A DNA stretch of 64,000 nucleotides from positions 62,001-126,000 of the forward strand of contig NZ_SUMG01000008.1 of assembly GCF_009910325.1 (NCBI RefSeq), in the 5' to 3' direction. The notes under the pieces were generated by a model. It saw only the letters and a list, made by a program, of their open reading frames with translations. It did no database searches and had not been told where the DNA came from. Source of the DNA: Isachenkonia alkalipeptolytica. GTDB taxonomy: Bacteria; Bacillota; Clostridia; Peptostreptococcales; T1SED10-28. Below, piece after piece: positions 36,331 through 45,603 of this stretch; position 1 is the stretch's first letter, and each line of letters begins with the position of its first letter. A program made the translations under genes and the position numbers.

Positions 36331-37943
36331 TACTCCATTAATTCGATTGCATTTATTAGTCTTGGAAGCACCTGTTTTTTTCTTGAAACCACTCCGGGGA
36401 TAAACCCCCCCTGTTTTTTTGGAATGTTGAAAGCGGTTGATATAATATTTGTTTTTTTTGATGCATAGAGAATATAAGAGCCTTCTTTAAGGATATCAGT
36501 GATTAAAAGCAGGGTGATGTCATGATTTTCTTTTTTATGAGTTTGATTAATGAAAGCTAAAAACTCTTCTTTTTGCCGGAAGACTTCTTCAATGTCTAAA
36601 GTGAAAACTTGACTGATACCTGCTTTATAAAAGTTCAAATTGAACTCCTTATAATCCTTATAAAATATTTCATCGATGCTTTGTCCTTCTAAGGATGTTC
36701 CGGCTTTAAACATTTTCATAGCATAGTTTTCCAAATCATAGTTAAGAATTTCATTTAATGATTTAACGGCTGCTTGATCAGCTGGAGTGGTAGTGGGAGA
36801 CCTAAAGGATAAAGTATCGGACAAAATCCCGGAAAGTAAGATTCCGGAAATGGAAACAGGTATCTTTACCTGGTTTTCCCGGAACATAGAGTAAACTATG
36901 GTAGCTGTACTTCCTACGGGATTATTCCTGAAGGATATTGGCATGGCGGTGGAAATATCACCTAATTTATGATGATCGATTATTTCCAGAATTTCAGATT
37001 CTTCAAGACCCTCAGCGCTTTGGGCGTATTCATTGTGATCCACTAGGATGGCTTTTTTTCTTTTTGGATTAAGGATATGCTTCCGTCCCACAAAGCCTAA
37101 GAATTTCTTATCCTGATTGACTACGGGATAGTTTCTATAATGACTTTGGCTCATGGTTTCCTTTACATCATCCAAATAGTCTCTATTACTGAATCGGGTG
37201 ATATTAGTGGAACGCATAATTTTAGAGATGTAATTGCATTGGTCAATGACTCTTGTGGTATACAAAGAATCATAGGGAACGGATATCATGGCAATATTCT
37301 GCTCTTGAGCTCGAATAAGAAATTTTTCAGGTATTTCCCGGTTTCCAGTTACAACAATTAATTGTACATTGGATTCAATAGCGTATTCTATAATGTCGTA
37401 GCGGTCCCCGACAATGATTATATCTTCAGGACCTAAGAGACCTCGGATGGTTTTATGGTAATCATCTATTACCGACACATTCCCTCTGAAGTACCATAAG
37501 CCCTTCGAAAGCAAATTCCCATCTAGGTCGGAAATAAGATTGTCCATAGAGGTTTCCAGTTTTCGGAAGTCTCCGGTAATAAGGCTGACAGCAATATCCT
37601 TGATACTAACGATCCCTAGTAACTCTCCTAGCTGATTTACAATAGCCAATGTGGCAATTTTTTCTTTGTCCATAAGATTATAGGCGGAGAGAATTGAAGT
37701 GCTTTCTTTGATACCTTCAGTAATATGGAAATCCAGATCTTTAACCTGAACCTTAACGTTATCAATTTGTTGAGGGATTTCTAATTGGAAATAATCAAGA
37801 ACAAAGGCGGTTTCTTTGTTTATAGGATCTAATATACAGGGCATCGTTTCGTATCCTAGTTGTGTTTTTAAATAAGATAAGGATATGGCCGATACTACAG
37901 AGTCTGTATCGGGGTTTTTATGACCAAAAATTAAAGTTGACAT
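36330..37943 (-). CDS. Manganese-dependent inorganic pyrophosphatase with CBS and DRTGG domains (family II)
   Basis: A 537-residue CBS-PPase that hydrolyses pyrophosphate and is regulated by adenine nucleotides. The DHH metal site shows HKNPDTDS (His8, Asp12, Asp14) and, after the insert, DHNE and IDHHK. The insert (about residues 70-300) contains CBS, DRTGG (GDRYDIIEYAI) and CBS, and the C-terminal DHHA2 domain ends with the family motif SRKKQ. The same architecture is known in Clostridium perfringens. SD GGAGC precedes ATG 37943 on the minus strand. Mn2+ or Co2+ is needed in the family. Confidence 0.95.
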   Translation of the reverse strand: MSTLIFGHKNPDTDSVVSAISLSYLKTQLGYETMPCILDPINKETAFVLDYFQLEIPQQIDNVKVQVKDLDFHITEGIKESTSILSAYNLMDKEKIATLAIVNQLGELLGIVSIKDIAVSLITGDFRKLETSMDNLISDLDGNLLSKGLWYFRGNVSVIDDYHKTIRGLLGPEDIIIVGDRYDIIEYAIESNVQLIVVTGNREIPEKFLIRAQEQNIAMISVPYDSLYTTRVIDQCNYISKIMRSTNITRFSNRDYLDDVKETMSQSHYRNYPVVNQDKKFLGFVGRKHILNPKRKKAILVDHNEYAQSAEGLEESEILEIIDHHKLGDISTAMPISFRNNPVGSTATIVYSMFRENQVKIPVSISGILLSGILSDTLSFRSPTTTPADQAAVKSLNEILNYDLENYAMKMFKAGTSLEGQSIDEIFYKDYKEFNLNFYKAGISQVFTLDIEEVFRQKEEFLAFINQTHKKENHDITLLLITDILKEGSYILYASKKTNIISTAFNIPKKQGGFIPGVVSRKKQVLPRLINAIELME

Positions 37944-38202
37944 AACACTGCTCCTTTATAAATAAATTAGTAGCTAACAATTTGCCTTATAATATTGAAC
38001 CATAGAAAACAGCATATCATTTTAGAAAAATTCTTTAGGGTTCATCAAAAGAAGTACCCCTATAATATATAGAAAAAACATCCAAGTCAATAGAGCTATA
38101 GACAAAAATTACACAAAAAAACAAAGAAATCCGTGGCCTGTCTACAAACTGGGAATGAAGTTTGTTATAATATAATGAAGAATCATAAGAGGAGGGGATA
38201 CA

Positions 38203-38979
38203 TTGAAAGATTATCAAACAATAAAATACACTGAAATTGATCAAAAGATCGGGAAAATTATGATTTCCAGGCCCAAAGCTCTTAATGCTCTTAATCACAA
38301 ACTTTTATATGAATTACAGCAGATTTTTTCAGAATTGGAAAATGAAAAACTAAGAGCTTTAATTATTACAGGGGAAGGGAAGGCTTTTATAGCCGGAGCC
38401 GATGTTCAGGAGATGCGCGGTATGACTCCCCAACAGGCCAGGGATTTTGCTTTAACAGGGCAGTCTCTTTTTAAAAAGATTGAACAATTTCCCTGTCCTG
38501 TTATTGCGGCAATTAATGGTTATGCCTTGGGGGGAGGAATGGAATTAGCCCTTAGTTGTGATATCCGCATAGCCGATGAAAATGCCAAATTTGGACAACC
38601 AGAAGTAGGTCTCGGGATCACCCCTGGATTTTCCGGAACCCACCGATTAGCAAAACATGTTGGGATATCCCAGGCGAAGGAATTGATTTTTACTGCAGAG
38701 ATTATCAATTGTGAAAAAGCTTATGAAATCGGTTTGGTTAGCCGGCTTACCTCTGAAGGAATGGTTGTGGAAGAAGCTACAAAGGTGGCAAAGAAAATTA
38801 GTAATAATAGTAAAACAGCGGTAGCATACAGCAAAATATCTATTGAGAAATCCCACATGCAAAATTTAGACACAGCGAATTTAATTGAACGGGACTTGTT
38901 CGGTCTTTGTTTTGCTGAAGAGGATCAAAAAGAAGGTATGGATGCTTTTTTAAATAAAAGGAAACCAAACTTTAAGTGA
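38203..38979 (+). CDS. crt: Enoyl-CoA hydratase/crotonase
   Basis: A 258-residue crotonase-fold enzyme expected to hydrate short-chain 2-enoyl-CoA to 3-hydroxyacyl-CoA. It shows SRPKALNALN, the oxyanion residues in FIAGADVQEM and GYALGGGMELALSCD, and the catalytic Glu in FGQPEVGLGI; both active-site Glu positions appear present. TTG start 38203 follows GAGGAGGGG. Together with the dehydrogenase it covers two steps of butyryl-CoA formation or fatty-acid breakdown, but thiolase and acyl-CoA dehydrogenase are not in this window. TATAAT at 38166-38171 is a candidate -10. Confidence 0.92.
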   Translation: MKDYQTIKYTEIDQKIGKIMISRPKALNALNHKLLYELQQIFSELENEKLRALIITGEGKAFIAGADVQEMRGMTPQQARDFALTGQSLFKKIEQFPCPVIAAINGYALGGGMELALSCDIRIADENAKFGQPEVGLGITPGFSGTHRLAKHVGISQAKELIFTAEIINCEKAYEIGLVSRLTSEGMVVEEATKVAKKISNNSKTAVAYSKISIEKSHMQNLDTANLIERDLFGLCFAEEDQKEGMDAFLNKRKPNFK

Positions 38980-39080
38980 TTCCATCCAAACCAATAAATA
39001 CCAGTGAAAGAAGATTCATTTACTAAAGGAATAAGGTGTGTTAGGGTTCTTTTATAAAAACTAAAAAGAGGAGGGTTTAT

Positions 39081-39926
39081 ATGAAAAAGATAGGCATTTT
39101 AGGTGCAGGAACCATGGGAACAGGAATTGCTCAGACTTTTGGGGTGAAGGGTTTCGATGTCGTAGTTCGAGATCTCTCGGAGAAAAATTTACAAAAGGCA
39201 AGGAAATCTATTGAAAAAAGTTTAGGGAAGTTGATTGCCAAAGAAAAAATGGAAGAAGTTGAACTGGAAGAAACCATGAATCGCATTGATTTTACTATTG
39301 AAGTTGAAAAAATCAAGGATTGTGATATGGTTATTGAAGCAGTTACAGAAAATATGGCGGTAAAGAAAAAGATTTTTCAGGAGCTTGACGAAGTATGTAA
39401 AGAGGATACCATTTTAGCAACGAATACTTCTTCTTTATCGATTACGGAAATAGCCACAGCAACTTCCCGGCCTGATAAGGTTTTGGGGATGCACTTCTTC
39501 AATCCTGTACCAATGATGAAGCTTGTAGAAATTATCAAAGGAATTACCACAGATGCAAAAGTAAAAGATCAAGTGGTGGAACTAACGGTAAACATCGGGA
39601 AAACTCCTGTGGAAGTCGAGGAAGCCCCGGGTTTTGTTGTAAATCGAATACTTGTACCGATGATTAATGAAGCCATCGGTGTATTAGGGGACGGAGTAGC
39701 AAAGGCTGAGGATATTGACCAAGCTATGAAACTCGGGGCAAATCATCCCATTGGTCCCCTTGCTCTAGGAGATTTGATTGGCTTAGACGTTACCCTAGCC
39801 ATAATGGAAGTCTTGTATGAAGAGTTCGCAGATTCCAAATACAGACCTCATCCTTTACTGCGAAAAATGGTTCGGGCACAAAAACTAGGAAGAAAAACCG
39901 GCGAAGGCTTTTACTCTTACGCATAG
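39081..39926 (+). CDS. hbd: 3-hydroxybutyryl-CoA dehydrogenase
   Basis: A 281-residue NAD(P)-dependent dehydrogenase. The Rossmann motif is GILGAGTMGTGIAQ, with ATNTSSLSITEIA and the catalytic His in GMHFFNPVPMMKLVE; the C-terminal helical domain has GFVVNRILVPMINEA. It interconverts acetoacetyl-CoA and 3-hydroxybutyryl-CoA. ATG 39081 follows AGAGGAGGG. Sits 101 bp after crt with no terminator, and 14 bp before hpt, implying a mixed operon. Confidence 0.96.
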   Translation: MKKIGILGAGTMGTGIAQTFGVKGFDVVVRDLSEKNLQKARKSIEKSLGKLIAKEKMEEVELEETMNRIDFTIEVEKIKDCDMVIEAVTENMAVKKKIFQELDEVCKEDTILATNTSSLSITEIATATSRPDKVLGMHFFNPVPMMKLVEIIKGITTDAKVKDQVVELTVNIGKTPVEVEEAPGFVVNRILVPMINEAIGVLGDGVAKAEDIDQAMKLGANHPIGPLALGDLIGLDVTLAIMEVLYEEFADSKYRPHPLLRKMVRAQKLGRKTGEGFYSYA

Positions 39927-39940
39927 AAAGGACTGTACTT

Positions 39941-40483
39941 ATGGAAAAAGACATTCAAGAAATTATGTTTAGTGAAGAGGAAATACAAAAGAAAGTCGAG
40001 GAACTAGGGAAATCCATTGAAAAGCATTATAAAAATAGGGAAAAGGATTTAGTGGTGATCGGAATTTTAAAAGGAGCTAATGTGTTTTTAGGGGATTTAG
40101 TTCGGAAAATGAATATCCCTCTTTACATCGACTTCATGGCGGTTTCCAGTTATGGACAATCCACAGAGAGTTCCGGTGTTGTTAAAATTGTCAAGGACTT
40201 GGATATGGAAGTAGAAAACAAAGATGTTTTAATTGTTGAAGATATCATCGATACAGGATTAACCCTACATTATCTTACTGAAAATTTGGGAACTAGAAAA
40301 GCCAACAGTATAAAAATCGTTACTCTTTTAAACAAAGAGTATCGAAGAAAAGTAGAAATCCCTGTGGATTTCGTGGGGTTTGAAATTCCCGATGAGTTTA
40401 TTGTAGGCTATGGAATTGATTACGCAGAGAAATATCGAAACCTTCCCTATATTGCAACACTTAAAAGAGAAGTTTACCAGTAA
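39941..40483 (+). CDS. hpt: Hypoxanthine (guanine) phosphoribosyltransferase
   Basis: A 180-residue purine salvage enzyme joining hypoxanthine or guanine to PRPP. The PRPP-binding loop is VLIVEDIIDTGLTL, the flexible loop SSYGQSTESSG, and the base-binding region DFVGFEIPDEFIVGYG. Standard size. ATG 39941 is 14 bp after hbd and the gene is followed 16 bp later by pduL, so these are co-transcribed. Confidence 0.97.
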   Translation: MEKDIQEIMFSEEEIQKKVEELGKSIEKHYKNREKDLVVIGILKGANVFLGDLVRKMNIPLYIDFMAVSSYGQSTESSGVVKIVKDLDMEVENKDVLIVEDIIDTGLTLHYLTENLGTRKANSIKIVTLLNKEYRRKVEIPVDFVGFEIPDEFIVGYGIDYAEKYRNLPYIATLKREVYQ

Positions 40484-40499
40484 AAAAGGAGGAATACCT

Positions 40500-41081
40500 A
40501 TGACGGAGAAAAAAATGATTCCCGCAGCTTTATCCAACAGACATTTACATTTATCCCAAGAAGATATTCAGCAATTGTTTGGTGAAAATTACAATCTTTG
40601 TACGTTGAAGGACCTATCCCAACCGGGACAATTCGCCTGTGAAGAAAAAGTGGATATGATCGGTCCGAAAGGAGAAATTAAAGGAATTCGAGTGCTTGGC
40701 CCTGCAAGACCTCAAACTCAAATTGAAGTTTCAGTTAGTGACAGTTTTATATTAGGCGTAAAACCTCCAGTTCGGGACTCCGGAGATATCGAAGGAAGTC
40801 CGGGAGTAACCCTTAGGGGGCCAAAAGGAGAAGTTAATCTTAATAAAGGCGTAATCATTGCTGCGAGACACATTCATATGCATACCTCTGATGCGGAACG
40901 GTTTAATGTGGTAGATAAACAAAAGGTGAAAGTCAGAACCTCTGGAGAACGGGCTGTTGTTTTTGAAAACGTACTTGTGCGGGTAAGTCCCAAATATGCC
41001 CTGGAAATGCACTTAGACACCGATGAAGGAAATGCAGCGAACCTCAAGAATGGGGTACTAGTTGAGATGATCACAGAATAG
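40500..41081 (+). CDS. pduL: PduL-type phosphate acyltransferase (phosphotransacylase)
   Basis: A 193-residue PduL converting acyl-CoA and phosphate to acyl-phosphate. Zinc-binding His residues are visible in SNRHLHLS and ARHIHMH, with LLGPAR-like [12 protein letters not shown] and the C-terminal [16 protein letters not shown] 40500 follows AAAAAAGGAGG; the frame reaches back to 40410 inside hpt but has no site there. Only about 11 residues precede SNRH, so the N-terminal shell-targeting peptide of microcompartment PduL is missing and the enzyme should be cytosolic. Next to deoC, it may convert acetyl-CoA from deoxyribose breakdown to acetyl phosphate. Confidence 0.93.
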   Translation: MTEKKMIPAALSNRHLHLSQEDIQQLFGENYNLCTLKDLSQPGQFACEEKVDMIGPKGEIKGIRVLGPARPQTQIEVSVSDSFILGVKPPVRDSGDIEGSPGVTLRGPKGEVNLNKGVIIAARHIHMHTSDAERFNVVDKQKVKVRTSGERAVVFENVLVRVSPKYALEMHLDTDEGNAANLKNGVLVEMITE

Positions 41082-41095
41082 GGGGAGAAAATAAA

Positions 41096-41767
41096 ATGAA
41101 GTCTATTGAAAAATACTTAGACCATACCGCGCTAAAAGCGGATACCCGACTAGGGGATATTGAAAAACTCGTAAAAGAAGCTATAGAATATAACTTTTAT
41201 GCGGTTTGTGTAAATGGGGCTTATGTGGAAAAAGCAAAAGAACTCTTGAAGGATACAGAAGTGAAAGTTGCAGCAGTAGTTGGATTTCCGCTAGGGGCTT
41301 CAACTACGGAAACAAAAGTCTTCGAGACGGAAAATGCCATTATGAAAGGAGCGGAAGAAATTGATATGGTTATCAATATCAGTGCTCTGAAGGATGGTTT
41401 CCATAATTACGTCTTTAATGATATTAAGGCTGTTGTGGATATAGCAAAGGGAAAGGCCGCTGTTAAAGTAATTATTGAAACGGCCTTACTAAGTGATGAT
41501 GAAAAAATTAAAGTCTGTGAGTTGGCAAAGGAAGCCAAGGCTGATTTTGTAAAGACTTCAACCGGTTTTAGTACGGCCGGTGCCACGAAGGAAGATGTTG
41601 CCTTGATGAAAAAAACCGTAGGTCCCGACGTAGAAGTAAAAGCTTCCGGAGGGATTAGAGATTTTGCTAAGGCAAAGGAAATGATCGCGGCTGGAGCTAC
41701 GCGAATTGGAGCCAGCGCATCCGTGGATATTGTGGAAGAGTTTGAAAAAGAGCAGAAAAGTAAGTAA
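41096..41767 (+). CDS. deoC: Deoxyribose-phosphate aldolase
   Basis: A 223-residue class I aldolase splitting 2-deoxyribose 5-phosphate to acetaldehyde and glyceraldehyde 3-phosphate. Family motifs are [10 protein letters not shown] at the N-terminus, VVGFPLGAS, the Schiff-base Lys in FVKTSTGFS, and [11 protein letters not shown] 41096 follows AGGGGGAG, 14 bp after pduL. Last gene of the hbd-hpt-pduL-deoC unit, which ends with a strong terminator. Confidence 0.97.
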   Translation: MKSIEKYLDHTALKADTRLGDIEKLVKEAIEYNFYAVCVNGAYVEKAKELLKDTEVKVAAVVGFPLGASTTETKVFETENAIMKGAEEIDMVINISALKDGFHNYVFNDIKAVVDIAKGKAAVKVIIETALLSDDEKIKVCELAKEAKADFVKTSTGFSTAGATKEDVALMKKTVGPDVEVKASGGIRDFAKAKEMIAAGATRIGASASVDIVEEFEKEQKSK

Positions 41768-41801
41768 AGATAACTCAAAAGATGTAAAAATCAGTACGAG
41801 T

Positions 41802-41839
41802 AAAAAGGATGGCACTCTGATATGAGTGCCATCCTTTTT
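41802..41839. terminator. Bidirectional terminator between deoC and ychF
   Basis: A perfect 16-bp stem (41802-41817 with 41824-41839) around TGATAT, with A5 and T5 tails, serving both the deoC transcript and the convergent ychF transcript. Confidence 0.92.
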
Positions 41840-41908
41840 GAAATGTTTTGTGAAAACCATAGGATTTACTTACGGGTTATACAGTTGATTAATGAAAAAT
41901 AGGGAGTC

Positions 41909-43003
41909 TTATACATTGAATCGAAAGAGAATCACATCTCCGTCTTTTACTACATAGTCCTTGCCTTCCAAGCGAACTAATCCCTTTTCTTTAGCCGCCA
42001 CAGGACTTCCTGCAGCAACAAGATCATCGAAGGCGGTGACTTCCGCCCGGATAAACCCCCGCTCGAAATCGGTATGAATTTTTCCAGCGGCTTGGGGTGC
42101 TTTCGTTCCCTTTTTAATCGTCCAAGCCCGAACTTCCTGTGGTCCCGCGGTTAAGTACGTTATAAGACCTAAAAGTTCGTAGGAGGTTTGAATGAGTTTA
42201 TCGAGGCCGGAAGTTTCCAGTCCCAAGTCTTCTAAGAACATAGCCTTCTCTTCTTCTTCAAGTTCTGATATTTCCTCTTCAATTTTTGCACATACCTTAA
42301 TCATGGCGGAACCCTCAGCATCCGCAATTTTTTGCAATGCTTCAAGGTACTTATTGCTTAAGGTGTCATCGGAAATATACTCTTCAGAGACATTCGCTAC
42401 GTAAATAACGGGTTTGGAAGATAAAAGGTTCAGCTCACGAGTTACAGACTCTTCCTTTTCGCTCAAATCCATCTCTCTTACAGAGTGACCGTATTCAAGA
42501 CGTTCTTTTATGGATTCAAGTATTCTCATGTCTTCCTGTAAGGATTTATCAGTTTTAGCTTGCTTTTTCGAACGTTCCATTTTCTTTTCAATGGTTTCTA
42601 TATCGGAAAAAATTAACTCTAAACCAATGGTTTCTACATCTCTTTCTGGATCCACACTGCCGTCTACATGAGTCACATCGGAATCTTCAAAACAACGAAC
42701 TACATGTAAGATAGCGGCAACTTCCCGAATATGGGATAAAAATTTATTACCCAGGCCCTCTCCTTTACTAGCTCCCTTAACAAGACCTGCAATATCATAA
42801 AAATTTATAGAGGTAGGGATTACGGATTTTGATTGATACATTTCTTCAAGTACTTTTAAACGTTTGTCCGGTACGGATACCACGCCGATATTCGGATCAA
42901 TGGTACAAAACGGATAGTTTGCCGATTGGGCTCCGGCCTTAGTAACCGCATTAAACAATGTGCTTTTTCCAACGTTGGGTAAACCAACTATTCCTAACTT
43001 CAT
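41909..43003 (-). CDS. ychF: YchF/OLA1-type ribosome-associated NTPase
   Basis: A 364-residue Obg-family P-loop protein. G1 is [10 protein letters not shown]3 is [10 protein letters not shown], and the G4 position reads NVSE instead of NKxD, the change that makes YchF prefer ATP over GTP. A coiled-coil insert (about residues 130-190) and a C-terminal TGS domain ([16 protein letters not shown] and RGFIRAEV) follow. It binds ribosomes and takes part in translation and redox stress. ATG 43003 on the minus strand has GAGGAAG upstream. Monocistronic. Confidence 0.97.
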   Translation of the reverse strand: MKLGIVGLPNVGKSTLFNAVTKAGAQSANYPFCTIDPNIGVVSVPDKRLKVLEEMYQSKSVIPTSINFYDIAGLVKGASKGEGLGNKFLSHIREVAAILHVVRCFEDSDVTHVDGSVDPERDVETIGLELIFSDIETIEKKMERSKKQAKTDKSLQEDMRILESIKERLEYGHSVREMDLSEKEESVTRELNLLSSKPVIYVANVSEEYISDDTLSNKYLEALQKIADAEGSAMIKVCAKIEEEISELEEEEKAMFLEDLGLETSGLDKLIQTSYELLGLITYLTAGPQEVRAWTIKKGTKAPQAAGKIHTDFERGFIRAEVTAFDDLVAAGSPVAAKEKGLVRLEGKDYVVKDGDVILFRFNV

Positions 43004-43145
43004 AAAATCTTCCTCTCATTTCAATGTAATTATTTAAGAACTATAGGAGGGATGTGCATGAAAAATCCCGATAGAACGTTTATAATGTAAACCTATACGA
43101 TTATACCTTATAACCGTTAAACCTTCAACCAAAACTTCAAAACAA

Positions 43146-43174
43146 TTGACTTTTCCTAAGGTCTTGCCTATAAT
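43146..43174 (+). promoter_or_regulatory. SigA promoter of lgt
   Basis: TTGACT (43146-43151), exact 17-bp spacer, TATAAT (43169-43174), 48 bp before the lgt start; one of the best promoter matches in the window. It lies within the 219-bp gap that separates ychF and lgt, which holds no gene. Confidence 0.82.
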
Positions 43175-43222
43175 GGAGGATATGAACGGAATTGAATTTA
43201 AAGAGTTAAAGGAGCTGCTATA

Positions 43223-43954
43223 ATGAATCAAATAGCTTTTACAATTTTTGGAGTGGACGTGGCTTGGTATGGGATTATTATTTCCTTTGGAATGATCCTC
43301 GGAGTTGTCGTTGCAAGTATTAGGGCTAATAGAGCTGGACTGCATTCCGATACTATAGTGGATATGTCTATTGTCGCTATTCCCCTTGCTATAATAGGTG
43401 CGAGGGTTTACTATTTTGTTTTCACTTACAATCCTGAAATCCACAGTCTTTTGGATGTATTTTCCTTCCGATCCGGAGGGTTGGCGATTCATGGCGGTTT
43501 GATCGGAGGAGTTCTTGGGGGCTATCTTTTTACTAAATACAAAAACATATATTTTTGGAAGTTGGCAGATATCGTGGCTCCTAGTATTATCTTAGGACAG
43601 GCCATTGGTCGTTGGGGGAATTATGTAAATCAAGAGGCCCACGGAGGGCCTACGGATTTACCTTGGGCGATTGAAGTTAACGGAGAAATGGTCCATCCCA
43701 CTTTTTTATATGAATCTCTCTGGAATATCGGTGTGTTTGTATTTTTATTGGTCTATTCTAAGAAAAAAAAGGTTACAGGAGAAGTGTTTTTACTGTATAT
43801 TGCCTTATATTCTTTGGGAAGAATTTTTATTGAAGGTCTTAGGACGGACAGTTTAATGCTTGGTCAGTTCCGGGTTGCTCAGCTGATCAGTGTAGCTTTA
43901 ATCCTTGCAGCCTTTGGGATTCGCCATATTTTGATTAGGAAAAAAACACACTAG
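43223..43954 (+). CDS. lgt: Prolipoprotein diacylglyceryl transferase
   Basis: A 243-residue polytopic membrane enzyme that moves diacylglycerol from phosphatidylglycerol to the lipobox Cys of lipoproteins. The Lgt signature is GQAIGRWGNYVNQEAHGG, with RSGGLAIHGGLIGG and GARVYY upstream. About seven membrane segments. ATG 43223 with AAAGGAG upstream. A terminator follows. Its product would act on lipoproteins such as the one at 63.3 kb. Confidence 0.96.
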   Translation: MNQIAFTIFGVDVAWYGIIISFGMILGVVVASIRANRAGLHSDTIVDMSIVAIPLAIIGARVYYFVFTYNPEIHSLLDVFSFRSGGLAIHGGLIGGVLGGYLFTKYKNIYFWKLADIVAPSIILGQAIGRWGNYVNQEAHGGPTDLPWAIEVNGEMVHPTFLYESLWNIGVFVFLLVYSKKKKVTGEVFLLYIALYSLGRIFIEGLRTDSLMLGQFRVAQLISVALILAAFGIRHILIRKKTH

Positions 43955-43963
43955 TCATAAAAG

Positions 43964-43991
43964 ACTGCCAAAAATGGCAGTTTTTTTATTT
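43964..43991 (+). terminator. Intrinsic terminator after lgt
   Basis: ACTGCCA (43964-43970), loop AAAA, TGGCAGT (43975-43981), then a long T-rich run. Confidence 0.88.
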
Positions 43992-44094
43992 TTTTTAGTT
44001 TTTTTTAAAAAAAAGAAGGATTTTCATTGAAAAACAGCGAATATATAAGTATAGTAATAGGAAATCCGACAAAAGTATAGAAAAGGAGATTACA

Positions 44095-45030
44095 ATGAAC
44101 TATAATCATGAATCTGTATTATTACATGAATGTATTCAAGGACTTAATATATACGAGAATGGCATCTATGTGGATGGTACCCTGGGAGGAGCCGGCCATA
44201 GTTTAGAAATTGTTAAGAAACTAAGAGGCGAAGGCCTTTTAATTGGAGTTGATCAGGACCAACAAGCTTTAGACAATGCCAAAGTAAAGTTACAAAATTA
44301 TGAAGAACATGTGCAACTGGTACATAATAACTTCAGAAATATCCAAGAAGTTCTAACGGAATTGGGAATTAACGAAATTGACGGAATGTTATTGGATCTC
44401 GGAGTATCTTCCCATCAATTAGATACGGCAGATCGGGGTTTTTCCTATATGCAGGATGCGGAGTTGGATATGCGAATGGATACCAATGCGTCACTCACTG
44501 CAAAAACAGTTGTGAACCGATATAGCGAAGAAGAACTCCATCGAATTATCAAAGAATATGGAGAGGAAAATTGGGCAAAGAGAATTGCGAAATTCATTAT
44601 AGAAGATCGAAAAGAAAAAGAGATTACCCGGAGCGAAGAATTGGTAAACATCATTAAAAGAGCTATTCCTAAAAAAGCTCGTGAGAAAGGACCTCATCCG
44701 GCTAAAAGAACTTTTCAAGCGATTCGAATAGAGGTAAACAATGAGTTGGGGATTATTGAAGACACAATTAAATCCGTTTTGCCTTACCTAAAAACAAAAG
44801 GCAGACTGGTGATTATCACTTTTCACTCCTTAGAGGATCGAATAGTAAAGAATACCTATAAAGAGCTTGCCAAGTCTTGTGTATGTCCGCCGGAATTTCC
44901 AATTTGCAATTGTGATAAACGCTCGGAAGTAAAAATCATTACCCGAAAACCGGTGCTTCCTTCGGAGGAAGAACTGGAGCAAAATCCAAGATCCAGAAGT
45001 GCTAAGCTGAGAATAATGGAAAAACGATAA
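44095..45030 (+). CDS. rsmH: 16S rRNA (cytosine(1402)-N4)-methyltransferase
   Basis: A 311-residue RsmH (MraW) that methylates C1402 of 16S rRNA. It shows HESVLLHE, the SAM motif [20 protein letters not shown] and the C-terminal [10 protein letters not shown] with [10 protein letters not shown]. It opens the division and wall cluster; mraZ, its usual upstream neighbour, is missing and lgt stands there instead. AAAAGGAG precedes ATG 44095. Confidence 0.97.
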   Translation: MNYNHESVLLHECIQGLNIYENGIYVDGTLGGAGHSLEIVKKLRGEGLLIGVDQDQQALDNAKVKLQNYEEHVQLVHNNFRNIQEVLTELGINEIDGMLLDLGVSSHQLDTADRGFSYMQDAELDMRMDTNASLTAKTVVNRYSEEELHRIIKEYGEENWAKRIAKFIIEDRKEKEITRSEELVNIIKRAIPKKAREKGPHPAKRTFQAIRIEVNNELGIIEDTIKSVLPYLKTKGRLVIITFHSLEDRIVKNTYKELAKSCVCPPEFPICNCDKRSEVKIITRKPVLPSEEELEQNPRSRSAKLRIMEKR

Positions 45031-45046
45031 GAGTGAGGTGAAAAGC

Positions 45047-45583
45047 ATGGAGGCCGCAAGAGAAGAAATTATTTATCCGGAAGAAATAAATAGTAAACCG
45101 TTGAAAAATGGTAGAGCAAAACCTCATAAAAAGAAAAAAAAGAAAATACTTCGAAAACAGCATGAAGAAATGCAAAAGAAATATCGTCTGGAAAAATTAT
45201 TGTTTTGCACGATGATTCTGGTGATTACTTTGGTTTCCCTGGGATTGCTGTTAAGATATGTAATGATTACTGAAGCTCGACATGATATTCATCAACTTAA
45301 CAGTGCAATAACAGAGTTGAAAAATGATGAGCGGGCCCTACGCATCGAGCTGGAAACTTTGTCCCGCTCTAATCGTGTGGAGCTTGAAGCCGCTGAAAGA
45401 TTAGAAATGATTTATCCTGAGATTCAAGAAGTGAATTATGTACAGGTGGATTCTAATGAGGTTAATCGAGTTGCCAACCATTTAGAAGAGTTAGATAACC
45501 GGGAGTCTTTAGCCCCGGGATTCATGGAAAAAGCTAATGAAAGAGTACAGCAGTGGTTATCCAGGGTAGAGGCTCTGTTTTAG
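45047..45583 (+). CDS. ftsL: FtsL-like divisome protein
   Basis: A 178-residue bitopic protein: a basic cytoplasmic tail (residues 1-50, with KKKKKK-rich patch), one membrane helix (LLFCTMILVITLVSLGLLL) and a periplasmic-side coiled-coil leucine zipper (INQ-type heptads around HQLNSAITELKNDERAL). Position between rsmH and the PBP identifies it as FtsL, which recruits and activates the septal synthase. ATG 45047 follows GAGGTGA; GTG 45038 is part of that site. Confidence 0.85.
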   Translation: MEAAREEIIYPEEINSKPLKNGRAKPHKKKKKKILRKQHEEMQKKYRLEKLLFCTMILVITLVSLGLLLRYVMITEARHDIHQLNSAITELKNDERALRIELETLSRSNRVELEAAERLEMIYPEIQEVNYVQVDSNEVNRVANHLEELDNRESLAPGFMEKANERVQQWLSRVEALF

Positions 45584-45603
45584 ACCTATGAAGGAGGTTC
45601 AGC

